Origin: Planctomycetota bacterium
GTDB taxonomy: Bacteria > Planctomycetota > UBA1135 > GCA-002748355
Direction of reading: 5' to 3'
Length of the DNA: 46,656 nucleotides
Assembly: GCA_024278315.1 (NCBI GenBank)
Contig: JAJRTL010000043.1
Span: 1 to 46,656, forward strand
A program made the position numbers and the translations under genes. Positions within the stretch are counted from its first letter, which is position 1. Each line of letters opens with the position of its first letter. Positions 18,638 through 26,996 of the stretch are shown here, piece by piece. Under the pieces are notes generated by a model. The model was not told where the DNA came from. It worked only from the letters and a program-made list of their open reading frames with translations, and did no database searches.

Positions 18638-21607
18638 ATGGTGACACGATCTCTCCTTTCCTCGCGACGCAGCGTGGCTCTGCGCAGCTGTAGCCTTCTC
18701 CTGCTCGCTTCCGGTCCAGGGATGCTGGCCCTGTCTTGTGGCGACAACGTCGGCCGCCTCTTCGACCGGGGTTATGGCAAGGGTGGTGGAACCGCAAGCT
18801 CCTCCATCCAAGCTCCGGCACCCAAGGCGGTCGTCTTGGCGAATCGTCCCCTGGTCCAACGCGTGGCACCGACTGGTGGTGGCGCCCAGGCCACGACTGC
18901 GGTGTACGTGCTCTTCAACGAAGCGATGAATCTCGAGAGTCTCAAGGCCTCGACGACGCAGGAGCCCGCACATCTCTACCTGAGGCGTAAAGGCAGTTCT
19001 GGTGGATCGGCTGGCGGATCGAACGGTATTCCCGGTGGTACGACCACCAACACCCCTCTCCCTGGTACCTACGATCTGCTCCTTGGAGGGCGTCTGCTCG
19101 TCTTCCGGCCGAGCCCGGCCCTGGCGCCCAACCAGACCTATGAGATCTTTGCAGGAAACAACGTCAGGGACCTCGACAGGTCAACGCTGCAGAAGCAGGG
19201 TGTGCTGGGTGAGTTCAAGACGGATGGCAACGTGCAGAGCGGCCCCAGTGTCGTGTTCGAGTATCCTGCTCTCAACGACCAGGGGACGCCACGGGATGCT
19301 CCGGTGCTGATCGGATTCTCCCAGCCGATCGATCCGACGACCGTCAAGAGTTCTACGTTCTTCATGAGTCTCTCGACCGACAAGAGCGCTGTCCCCGGCA
19401 CGATCGACTACCCGCTCATGGTGGGACCGGCTCCAGATACCCGGTTGGCGAGGTTCGTGCCCACCGACCCACTAGGGGCAGTGGCTGGATATGACTTCAC
19501 CTACACCGATGGCATCCAGACCGGAACCATCAAGCTTGCGGTAGGGACGCGGAAACCGCCGATCCAGTTCACGACGATGGCCCCATTGGCTCCCATCAGC
19601 ATCAGGGTCGGGAACCCGACGACAGATGCAGGAGTGACCTTCGAGAACAAGATCAACCTGCGGAATCTGGACAACCTGACGCTCGAAGTGGATCTGCCTG
19701 CGGGAACCCTGGTGGGGGACAAGGTGCTCCTACGGATCTACGGGCAGGACGCTTCGGTCACGACTGCAGACAGCCTGCTGTTCACGGAGCTCACGACCCA
19801 GGTCACGATCGCAGGCGCCCATCAGGAGGTCTTCCCGGTCCCCGGTAAGGTCGGCACGGTGGCCAAGAAGCTCTTCAAGGACGGGAAGCTCTCCTTTGCC
19901 GCTGCCGTCTTGCGCGGCACGAGCCAGACCGGCCTTACCCTGGCCCTGAATCCCGAACAGGATACGGTCCGTCCCACGGTGGACAGTCTCGGGCCACCTT
20001 TGGCCATCGGGACGACCAACGTCTTCCTGACGGATCTCAACGCTGCCGCTATCCACGGTACGGCCAGTGAAGCGCTGGGTGCTCTCGAGCTGACGGTGGC
20101 CTCGCAGACATACGGCCTTTTTGCGTCCACCGAGGACGGTCGATTCTTTTCCTTACCGTTCTTCCTGGGGCGCAACAGCGCGGACCTGCCTTTCGCCATG
20201 AATGCGATCGACGGGGCAGGTAACCGGAGCCTGAACAGCTTCAATGGCTTCTTTCGGCAGCGTGGATTCCTGACCGGTAGTGTGGCCGGTGGCAGTCTCC
20301 GTGTCCTGGCCTATGACGATGCGACCCTGCAACCCATCTCGGGGGTGCAAGTGATCATCGAGCCGGGATTCCCTCAAAAGCCAGCTGTGGGGCAGATCTC
20401 GGCCCAGACACTTGCCGATGGCTCAGTGACCTTCACAGGCCTGGCTTCGGCCCGATACAGCATCACCTTGGTCCGCGCGGGCTACCATTTATATTCGTTG
20501 TTGAACACGGGCGCGGCCCAGCTGTCCCTGCCCATGCGGCCCTTGGCCCAGGCGACGGCCACGGTCTCCGGAACCTTGGCCTTCGGGGTCATACCCGGCA
20601 TGTCTGCCAAGGCCGGCCTCAATCTTCTCGATGATGATTCCAACGATGGAGGCGTCAACACGAACAGCACGAATGCGAACACTCTGGATGCCGTTGCCGT
20701 TCGTCCCAACCGCCCTCTCATGGCTACGGGATTCGCAGGGATTCTTCCACCCACTGGCAAGCCTGCCTTCTTGTTCACCTCGGCAGAACTTGCTTCCACC
20801 AACGGTGGCAAGGGGGTCAACCTGCCTCCCCAATCCGTCAAGGGGGGAGGCCAGGCCTACACGGTAGCGATGGCGATGGCGGCTCCTGCTGTGACGGGCA
20901 AATACCTGGTTCCTTACACCGTGGATCTCAGCAAGGCCCTGGGGCTCGATACGACCAAGTTGGATGGCGATCTCCAGGTACACTTGTTGGCAAGTCTCGG
21001 CGGTTTTTCCGGAACGAGCCTCATGGGATTGGGTTTCACCACGGGGACGGGATCGATCCGGAGCGTGGATGGGAACTACGACACGGGAACTCTCTTGAGT
21101 TTCGCTGGGCTGGGACCCTTGCTCTGGTCCTCGGTCCAGGCCAAAGACCAGGCGGGCAACATCAGCCGTAGTCGCGCCGTGTTCACGGATACGAGCTTCG
21201 GGCTGGTTCTGGTGCTCGGAGACATGCCGGGCGTGCCTGTCCTGGATGCGCCTGCGGGCAACTTCACCGGGTCTCCTGCCGTCACCTTCGCGGATCGCAT
21301 GGATACCGCTAGCCTCGCCAACTCGGTGGCTCCACGTCGGATTCGCGCAGTGGACAGCAAGGATCGTCGTTGGGACCTGTATTCCTTCGATGAGGATGGA
21401 ACCTCGGCGTCGGCCAAAGATACGATCCAGTTTCCGGTCCTGCCGAGCGGCACCGTGGGGCTCAGCACGGGGGCCTGGAAGATCACGGTCGAAGACTGGT
21501 TCGTCCTCGCACCCGGCTCGAATGCCAGCGAAATCAACTTCGAGGATTTCTCACGGTTGCACCTGGGGTGGGCCCGGTCCAAGGCCGAGAACCACACGAT
21601 CCAATAG
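18638..21607 (+). CDS. Large secreted lipoprotein with bacterial Ig-like and carboxypeptidase-regulatory-like domains
   Basis: Signal/lipobox 'MLALSCGDN'; Big_5-like 'PTGGGAQATTAVYVLFNEAMNLES'; 'LRVLAYDDATLQPISGVQVIIEPG...ADGSVTFTGLASARYSITLVRAGY'. Confidence 0.75.
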   Translation: MVTRSLLSSRRSVALRSCSLLLLASGPGMLALSCGDNVGRLFDRGYGKGGGTASSSIQAPAPKAVVLANRPLVQRVAPTGGGAQATTAVYVLFNEAMNLESLKASTTQEPAHLYLRRKGSSGGSAGGSNGIPGGTTTNTPLPGTYDLLLGGRLLVFRPSPALAPNQTYEIFAGNNVRDLDRSTLQKQGVLGEFKTDGNVQSGPSVVFEYPALNDQGTPRDAPVLIGFSQPIDPTTVKSSTFFMSLSTDKSAVPGTIDYPLMVGPAPDTRLARFVPTDPLGAVAGYDFTYTDGIQTGTIKLAVGTRKPPIQFTTMAPLAPISIRVGNPTTDAGVTFENKINLRNLDNLTLEVDLPAGTLVGDKVLLRIYGQDASVTTADSLLFTELTTQVTIAGAHQEVFPVPGKVGTVAKKLFKDGKLSFAAAVLRGTSQTGLTLALNPEQDTVRPTVDSLGPPLAIGTTNVFLTDLNAAAIHGTASEALGALELTVASQTYGLFASTEDGRFFSLPFFLGRNSADLPFAMNAIDGAGNRSLNSFNGFFRQRGFLTGSVAGGSLRVLAYDDATLQPISGVQVIIEPGFPQKPAVGQISAQTLADGSVTFTGLASARYSITLVRAGYHLYSLLNTGAAQLSLPMRPLAQATATVSGTLAFGVIPGMSAKAGLNLLDDDSNDGGVNTNSTNANTLDAVAVRPNRPLMATGFAGILPPTGKPAFLFTSAELASTNGGKGVNLPPQSVKGGGQAYTVAMAMAAPAVTGKYLVPYTVDLSKALGLDTTKLDGDLQVHLLASLGGFSGTSLMGLGFTTGTGSIRSVDGNYDTGTLLSFAGLGPLLWSSVQAKDQAGNISRSRAVFTDTSFGLVLVLGDMPGVPVLDAPAGNFTGSPAVTFADRMDTASLANSVAPRRIRAVDSKDRRWDLYSFDEDGTSASAKDTIQFPVLPSGTVGLSTGAWKITVEDWFVLAPGSNASEINFEDFSRLHLGWARSKAENHTIQ

Positions 21608-21737
21608 ACAGTATGAATCGTTCGGGTGAGGAGGCGGATCCGCCCATCGGGGTGGATCGCTTCGGGAATCGCGACCAGGGAAAGCAAAGGAGCCTGTAGA
21701 TGCCTGGGGGGCAGCGGGTATGCTGCCCGCTTGGTCC

Positions 21738-22385
21738 ATGCTACGAGTTGCAGCGATCCACATGCAGATGAGTTCCTCCTACCTTCGGCTCTCCTTCCTT
21801 CGACATCCTGGTCTGGCCTTTGGGGGCCTTGCTCTGGGACTCTGCCTTCTCCAGGGTTGTGAGGCTCCCAAGCGGGATGTCTTCACTTTGGATTCGATCA
21901 AAGTCCTGGAACCTCGCGGAGAGGTCCGCGAGGTCATGGCCTGGCCTCTGGTGGCCGTGGGACCTGTCAACGACCAGCTGAAGCCGGATGCTCGAAAGAT
22001 CATCCAGGAGCGCCTCCAGGAGGGGTTGATCCAGAAGCAGTTCTCGGCTCTCGCCCTCGAGCGTGTGAGGACCTACGTCCGTCAATACGGCGCCGCCGAA
22101 GGGCATGCCCTCCAAGCTGTGGTCGCCGCCAAGGCGGATGCGGTGCTGATCCTGAGCATCGGCGAGTGGGATGAATCGGCCCTCTACACCCTGGGCAAGA
22201 TCCGCTGCAAGGGTGAGATCAAGCTTGTCGATCGCCAGGGGCGCATCCGCTGGGGGGGCAACCTGAAAGTCGATGCCGAGCTGGTGCCTTCGACAGCGAG
22301 GAACGCCTCACTGGACGAGAAGCGCCGGTTGGCCGTGGAGAGCTTCGCACGGCAGCTGGCCAGACGCCTGCCCAAGCAGTTCTGA
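21738..22385 (+). CDS. Hypothetical lipoprotein (weakly GNA1162-like)
   Basis: Hydrophobic N-terminus with lipobox 'LCLLQGCEAPK'; later 'ADAVLILSIGEWD...CKGEIKLVDRQGRIRWGG'. Exact start uncertain (ORF opens at 21720). Confidence 0.6.
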   Translation: MLRVAAIHMQMSSSYLRLSFLRHPGLAFGGLALGLCLLQGCEAPKRDVFTLDSIKVLEPRGEVREVMAWPLVAVGPVNDQLKPDARKIIQERLQEGLIQKQFSALALERVRTYVRQYGAAEGHALQAVVAAKADAVLILSIGEWDESALYTLGKIRCKGEIKLVDRQGRIRWGGNLKVDAELVPSTARNASLDEKRRLAVESFARQLARRLPKQF

Positions 22386-22605
22386 GGCCGATTTCCGGGA
22401 GCTGCTCTTTCAACCAGGCCTTTGGGTCTCTGCGGGAAAATCAGAGATTCCTTGCCCACGGACCCAGACCCAGGCAGACTGCTGCGCTGATTTTTCAGAC
22501 TCAGCCCTTTGTTCCAGAGGTGTTTGGGTCGATACGCTTGGCTAGACCTGCTGGTCGGATCCCTATTTTGGATCGGCAGGCCGTGAACAAAGGAAGAATA
22601 GGGCC

Positions 22606-22878
22606 ATGGCACTGACCAAGGAAGAGCGTCAAAAGCTCGTCGAGGAGTATCGCGACCACGAGAAGGACACTGGCAGCACTGCCGTCCAGGTGGCCATCCT
22701 CTCCACCGACATCAAGGCGCTGACCGAGCACCTCAAGAAGCACAAGAAGGATTATCACACTCAGCGGGGCCTCATGAAGAAGGTGGGTCGCAGGAATCGA
22801 CTCCTGCGTTACCTCCACCGCAAGAGCCCCGAGATCCACCGCGAGGTGGTCCAGAAGCTGGGTCTTCGCGCCAAGTAG
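22606..22878 (+). CDS. rpsO: 30S ribosomal protein S15
   Basis: Full-length S15: 'DTGSTAVQVAILSTDIKALTEHLKKHKKDYHTQRGLMKKVGRRNRLLRYL'. Confidence 0.98.
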   Translation: MALTKEERQKLVEEYRDHEKDTGSTAVQVAILSTDIKALTEHLKKHKKDYHTQRGLMKKVGRRNRLLRYLHRKSPEIHREVVQKLGLRAK

Positions 22879-23165
22879 ATAGCAAAGCCGGGATCTGCAG
22901 GATGCAGGTCTGCGGTGATTGGCAGCAAGACCCTCCCCCCGTCTCTGGCGCTCCCGATGAGCTCCGTGGGAATCGATTTTCCCAGCCAGGGCATGTCGTC
23001 CACTCGTCGTGGACGAGATCCGGGTTGCCCACCACCCTGGTGTGGCGGTCCAGTCAGACCGATCTCCGGCCCCCCTCGCGAAAGAGGGCTGTCGGGGAAG
23101 ACTCCCAGGTTTCGAATCCGGGAAGGCGTGCACACCCGCCAGTGGTCTTGCGAAGCGGTAGGAAA

Positions 23166-26100
23166 ATGGTGTGGGAGCAGGAGCTCCAGGAGAAAGAGCA
23201 CGTGACGCATGTCAACGTCAAGGGGAAGATCGCAGGACGCGAACTCATCCTCGAAACCGGGAACTGGGCGAAGCAGTCCGATGGTTCCATCATCGCCACC
23301 TATGGTGGCACCAAAGTCATGGCCATGGCCAACAGGGCCAAAGCACGAGAAGGCCTCGACTTCTTTCCGCTCACCGTGGACTATCGGGAGCGGACCTATG
23401 CTGCGGGCAAATACCCCGGCGGTTTCTTCAAGCGTGAGGCGAGGCCCACCAACAAGGAAACCCTCACCTGCCGTCTGATCGATCGGCCGATCCGTCCCTT
23501 GTTTCCGGATGGATACAAGGAGGAGGTCCAGGTCCTGATCACGGTGATCCAGGTCGACCAAGAGGTCGATCCCGACATCGTGGGCATGGTCGCGGGCTTT
23601 GCCGCGCTGCGCACGAGTTCGATCCCCTTCACGGAGAATCTCGGTGCCGTTCGGGTCGCCTACATCGACGACAAGATCGTCGTGAACCCCTCGATCGAGG
23701 AGACCGAGTCCGAGCAGAACAAGCTCAACTTCATCATGGCGGCGACGAAGGATGCCGTGCAGATGGTCGAGGCTGGTGCCGAGCAGGTCTCCGAAGAAGT
23801 CATCCTCGATGTCCTCGAGCAGGGCCAGAAGGTCTGTGGTGACATTGGTGCGCTGATCGAGAAGCTCGCCAAGAAGGTCAAGAAGGCCAAGCTCGAGTTC
23901 CAGGCTCCTGAGGTTCGTAGCGAGATCGAGACGAAGGTGGAGCGCAAGTTCTACAAGAAGCTCTTTGCCGCCGTGACGTCCCAGGGCAACAAGCATGAAC
24001 GTGGCGATGCCATCAATGAGGTGGCCACGGCGATCAAGGAGTGGGGCGAGATCGAGTTCGCAGGCTCCGAGACGGTCGAGGCCGACACTAAGTACCTCAA
24101 GAACTTCATCTACGAGCTCAAGAAGAGAGCCGAGCGCGAGACCATCCTGGATGGGACCCGCACCGACGGCCGCGGGCCTGCGGATATCCGTCCGATCTCC
24201 TGCGAGATCGGTCCCCTGAGTCGTTTGCACGGTTCGGCCATCTTCACTCGCGGTGAGACACAGGCTCTGGTGACCACAACGCTGGGAACGGTAGACGATG
24301 AGCAGATCGTCGAAGGTCTGGGTGATGGGATCCGCAAGAAGTTCTACCTGCACTACAACTTCCCACCCTTCTGCGTGGGCGAGGTCCGTCCTCAGCGTGG
24401 TCCCGGTCGCCGTGAAATCGGACATGGCATGCTGGCCGAGCGGGCCCTGGTCTCGGTGCTCCCGGATCCCTCGGTCTTCCCCTACACGATCCGCCTCGTG
24501 AGCGAGATCCTCGAGTCCAATGGATCCAGCTCCATGGCCTCGGTCTGTGGTGGTTGTCTGGCCCTCATGGACGCAGGAGTCCCGATCCAGCAGCCCGTCG
24601 CGGGCATTGCCATGGGGCTCATCAAGGAAGGCCGCAAGACCGCCATCCTGTCCGACATCCTCGGTAGCGAGGATCACTGTGGCGACATGGACTTCAAGGT
24701 GACCGGCACGCAGTTCGGCATCACGGCCCTGCAGATGGACATCAAGTGCTCGGGGCTCACCCGTGCCATCATGAAGAAGGCGCTCGAGCAGGCCAAGCAA
24801 GGCCGCATCCACATCCTGAAGGAGATGCTCAAGGCCATCGACAAGCCGCGGACCGCGATCAGCAAGAACGCGCCGCGCCTCGAGCGGTTGAAGATCAACC
24901 CCGAGAAGATCGGCCTCATCATCGGGCCGGGTGGAAAGAACATCCGGGCCTTGCAGGAGGAGACCAAGACCAAGCTCAACGTCGATGATGACGGCACGAT
25001 CACGATTGCTGGAGCGATCAGCGAACTCGTGGACGAGGCCGTGCGAAGGATCGAGGCCATGACGGCCGAGGTCGAGATCGGCAAGACCTACCAAGGTCGC
25101 GTCGTTTCGATCAAGGAGTTTGGTGCCTTCATCGAGGTCCTCCCGGGTCAGGAAGGACTTTGTCACGTCTCCGAGCTCTCCAACGACTTCGTGAGGTCTG
25201 TCAATGAAGTCATGGACATTGGGTACATCGTCGCCGTCAAGGTCCTGGACGTAGACGCCTTGGGCAAGATCAAGCTGTCCCGCAAGGTCCTGCTGGAGGG
25301 CGGAGATGCGGAGGGGCAAGAGGGTGGCCAGGAAAGGCCTCGGCGTTCCTCCCGGCGCGAGGAGGGAGATGCTCCCGCTCGCGGTCGAGACCGGGATCGC
25401 GGTCGAGATCGGGATCGTAGTCGAGACCGGGATCGGTCGGAGCGACCCGATGAGGACCACCCCCGCCGCTCGCGAGGTGGAGATGACGATGAGGCTCCTC
25501 GCCGAGGTCGCGCCAGTCGTGATGCGGAGGGTGAGGCACCTCGACGGAGTCGGGATGCGCGAACCGACGAGGATCGTCCTCGCAGAGGTGGACGCAGTCG
25601 AGACGACGAGGATCGCCCCCGCCGTGGACGCGGGAGGGACGAGGAAGATCGCCCCCGCCGCAGTCATCGCGATGATGAGGATCGTCCGCGCCGCAGCAGC
25701 AGCCGAGACGACGAGGATCGCCCCCGCCGTGGTCGCGGGAGGGACGAGGAAGATCGTCCGCGCCGCAGCAGCAGCCGAGACGACGAGGATCGCCCCCGCC
25801 GTGGACGCGGGAGGGACGAGGAAGATCGCCCGCGCCGCAGCAGCAGCAAGCGTGACGATGAGGATCGCCCCCGCCGCAGCAGCAACCGCGACGACGAGGA
25901 TCGCCCGCGTCGTCGCAGCAACCGCGACGACGAGGATCGTCCGCGTCGTCGCAGTAACCGCGACGACGAGGATCGTCCGCGTCGGGGTGCCCGGGGTAGC
26001 GAGGAGGGCGAAGAGCGCCCTTCCCGTGGTCGTGGCAGGGACCGGGATCGCGATGACGAGTGGGAATCCGAGGGGCGTGGCAGGACGGACCCAAAAGACG

Positions 26101-26240
26101 ATCGACCAGACCTCGATGCAGATGTAGATGAGATTCCCCGGGGACGCGGGCGCTCATCAGGCCGAGGTCGCTCCTCGTCCGATCGTGGCGGGCGTCATTC
26201 TTCCGGCTCACGGTCGAGTGGAGGGCGAACCAGGCGATAG
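23166..26240 (+). CDS. pnp: Polyribonucleotide nucleotidyltransferase with long Arg/Asp/Glu-rich C-terminal extension
   Basis: PNPase body ('RPIRPLFPDGYKEEVQV', 'FPPFCVGEVRPQRGPGRREIGHGMLAERAL', KH 'IGLIIGPGGKNIRALQEETKTKLNVDDDG', S1 'YQGRVVSIKEFGAFIEVLPGQEGLCHVSELS') followed by ~300 aa of charged repeats; conserved rpsO-pnp order. Confidence 0.97.
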   Translation: MVWEQELQEKEHVTHVNVKGKIAGRELILETGNWAKQSDGSIIATYGGTKVMAMANRAKAREGLDFFPLTVDYRERTYAAGKYPGGFFKREARPTNKETLTCRLIDRPIRPLFPDGYKEEVQVLITVIQVDQEVDPDIVGMVAGFAALRTSSIPFTENLGAVRVAYIDDKIVVNPSIEETESEQNKLNFIMAATKDAVQMVEAGAEQVSEEVILDVLEQGQKVCGDIGALIEKLAKKVKKAKLEFQAPEVRSEIETKVERKFYKKLFAAVTSQGNKHERGDAINEVATAIKEWGEIEFAGSETVEADTKYLKNFIYELKKRAERETILDGTRTDGRGPADIRPISCEIGPLSRLHGSAIFTRGETQALVTTTLGTVDDEQIVEGLGDGIRKKFYLHYNFPPFCVGEVRPQRGPGRREIGHGMLAERALVSVLPDPSVFPYTIRLVSEILESNGSSSMASVCGGCLALMDAGVPIQQPVAGIAMGLIKEGRKTAILSDILGSEDHCGDMDFKVTGTQFGITALQMDIKCSGLTRAIMKKALEQAKQGRIHILKEMLKAIDKPRTAISKNAPRLERLKINPEKIGLIIGPGGKNIRALQEETKTKLNVDDDGTITIAGAISELVDEAVRRIEAMTAEVEIGKTYQGRVVSIKEFGAFIEVLPGQEGLCHVSELSNDFVRSVNEVMDIGYIVAVKVLDVDALGKIKLSRKVLLEGGDAEGQEGGQERPRRSSRREEGDAPARGRDRDRGRDRDRSRDRDRSERPDEDHPRRSRGGDDDEAPRRGRASRDAEGEAPRRSRDARTDEDRPRRGGRSRDDEDRPRRGRGRDEEDRPRRSHRDDEDRPRRSSSRDDEDRPRRGRGRDEEDRPRRSSSRDDEDRPRRGRGRDEEDRPRRSSSKRDDEDRPRRSSNRDDEDRPRRRSNRDDEDRPRRRSNRDDEDRPRRGARGSEEGEERPSRGRGRDRDRDDEWESEGRGRTDPKDDRPDLDADVDEIPRGRGRSSGRGRSSSDRGGRHSSGSRSSGGRTRR
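25563..25995 (+). repeat. In-frame tandem repeat (36-nt unit, 72-nt higher-order unit) encoding R-D-[DE]-E-D-R-P-R-R-x-x-x
   Basis: 12 copies counted by eye in the translation (RDDEDRPRRGRG / RDEEDRPRRSSS alternating, then RDDEDRPRR[SR]SN). The 72-nt unit 'gacgacgaggatcgcccccgccgtggtcgcgggagggacgaggaagatcgtccgcgccgcagcagcagccga' recurs nearly unchanged. Confidence 0.93.
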
Positions 26241-26539
26241 CCTGGGATTCCATCCCCAACAGTGAGCTGCCCGGGCTCTCACCCGGCCGTCACCCAGACC
26301 GATCCCGTATCGGACAAGGCTGCGGCGGGGTGCGAGCCCGGTTCGCGTACCTCGCATCTGCCCTCGATTACAGCGCTCTGGGTTGAGACCGGGAAGAGCC
26401 CATGCCTTGGGCCAGTGGCGGCCATTTTCTCAAGTCCTCCGTCGTACATGCCGACAGAGGGTGTGGCTCCGACGTGGGGTCCCGGCTCATGGCGGCAGGG
26501 ACGCGTACGGATGCTGCCACAGGCCCTCAGGGTCGTGGC

Positions 26540-26570
26540 AGTCGGGTCAGGCCCGACTTGGTTCTTTATT
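26540..26570 (+). terminator. Terminator/attenuator-like hairpin just upstream of the csp start
   Basis: AGTCGGG-tcagg-CCCGACT (7 bp) followed by TGGTTCTTTATT; the GGAG SD-like motif follows directly and ATG is at 26582. Confidence 0.55.
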
Positions 26571-26581
26571 GGAGTAGATTG

Positions 26582-26848
26582 ATGAACGTAACCGGCACCG
26601 TCAAGTGGTTCGACAACCGCAAGGGCTTTGGGTTTCTCCTGACCGATGGGATCGAAGAGGACATCTTCGTTCACTACAGCCAGGTCCAGGGTGAGGGCTT
26701 CAAGTGTCTTCATGATGGCGAGAAGGTCGATTTCGACCTGGTGAGGGGAGACAAGGGATATCACGCTCATCAGGTGACCAAGCACGTGCCCTGTGCTGGT
26801 GGCGCGCACAGTGAGGCTCTGGTCGAGCCCACTCTCAGCAGAGTCTGA
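26582..26848 (+). CDS. Cold-shock domain protein
   Basis: 'MNVTGTVKWFDNRKGFGFLLTDGIEEDIFVHYSQVQGEGFKCLHDGEKVDFDLVRGDKG'. Confidence 0.93.
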   Translation: MNVTGTVKWFDNRKGFGFLLTDGIEEDIFVHYSQVQGEGFKCLHDGEKVDFDLVRGDKGYHAHQVTKHVPCAGGAHSEALVEPTLSRV

Positions 26849-26861
26849 GACTGCTCCTTAC

Positions 26862-26886
26862 CGGAAGGGTTCCAAGAGCCCTTCCG
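26862..26886 (+). other. 8-bp perfect inverted repeat after csp (possible terminator stem, weak T tract)
   Basis: CGGAAGGG-ttccaagag-CCCTTCCG, 13 nt after the csp stop. Confidence 0.45.
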
Positions 26887-26926
26887 AACGGATGTTCCAG
26901 CACACCGGGAAGCCCATACGCAGCGC

Positions 26927-26955
26927 GGCTCAATTCTATTGGGTGGAATTGAGCC
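26927..26955. promoter_or_regulatory. 10-bp perfect inverted repeat upstream of the large regulator gene
   Basis: GGCTCAATTC-tattgggtg-GAATTGAGCC, ending 41 nt before the ATG at 26997. Confidence 0.5.
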
Positions 26956-26996
26956 AAAGTCCTGCCCATACTGCGCTTTCTGCCTAGAATGTCTCG

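Noticed and set aside
22809-25667. 952-aa minus-strand ORF opposite pnp
   Set aside because: Shadow ORF of a high-GC conserved gene; the plus strand is unmistakable PNPase and the reverse frame has no recognisable domain.
25306-26127. 273-aa Ala/Arg/Thr-rich + strand ORF overlapping the pnp repeat ('AAAAETTRIAPAV')
   Set aside because: Alternate-frame reading of the in-frame pnp tandem repeat; repetitive only because the DNA is.
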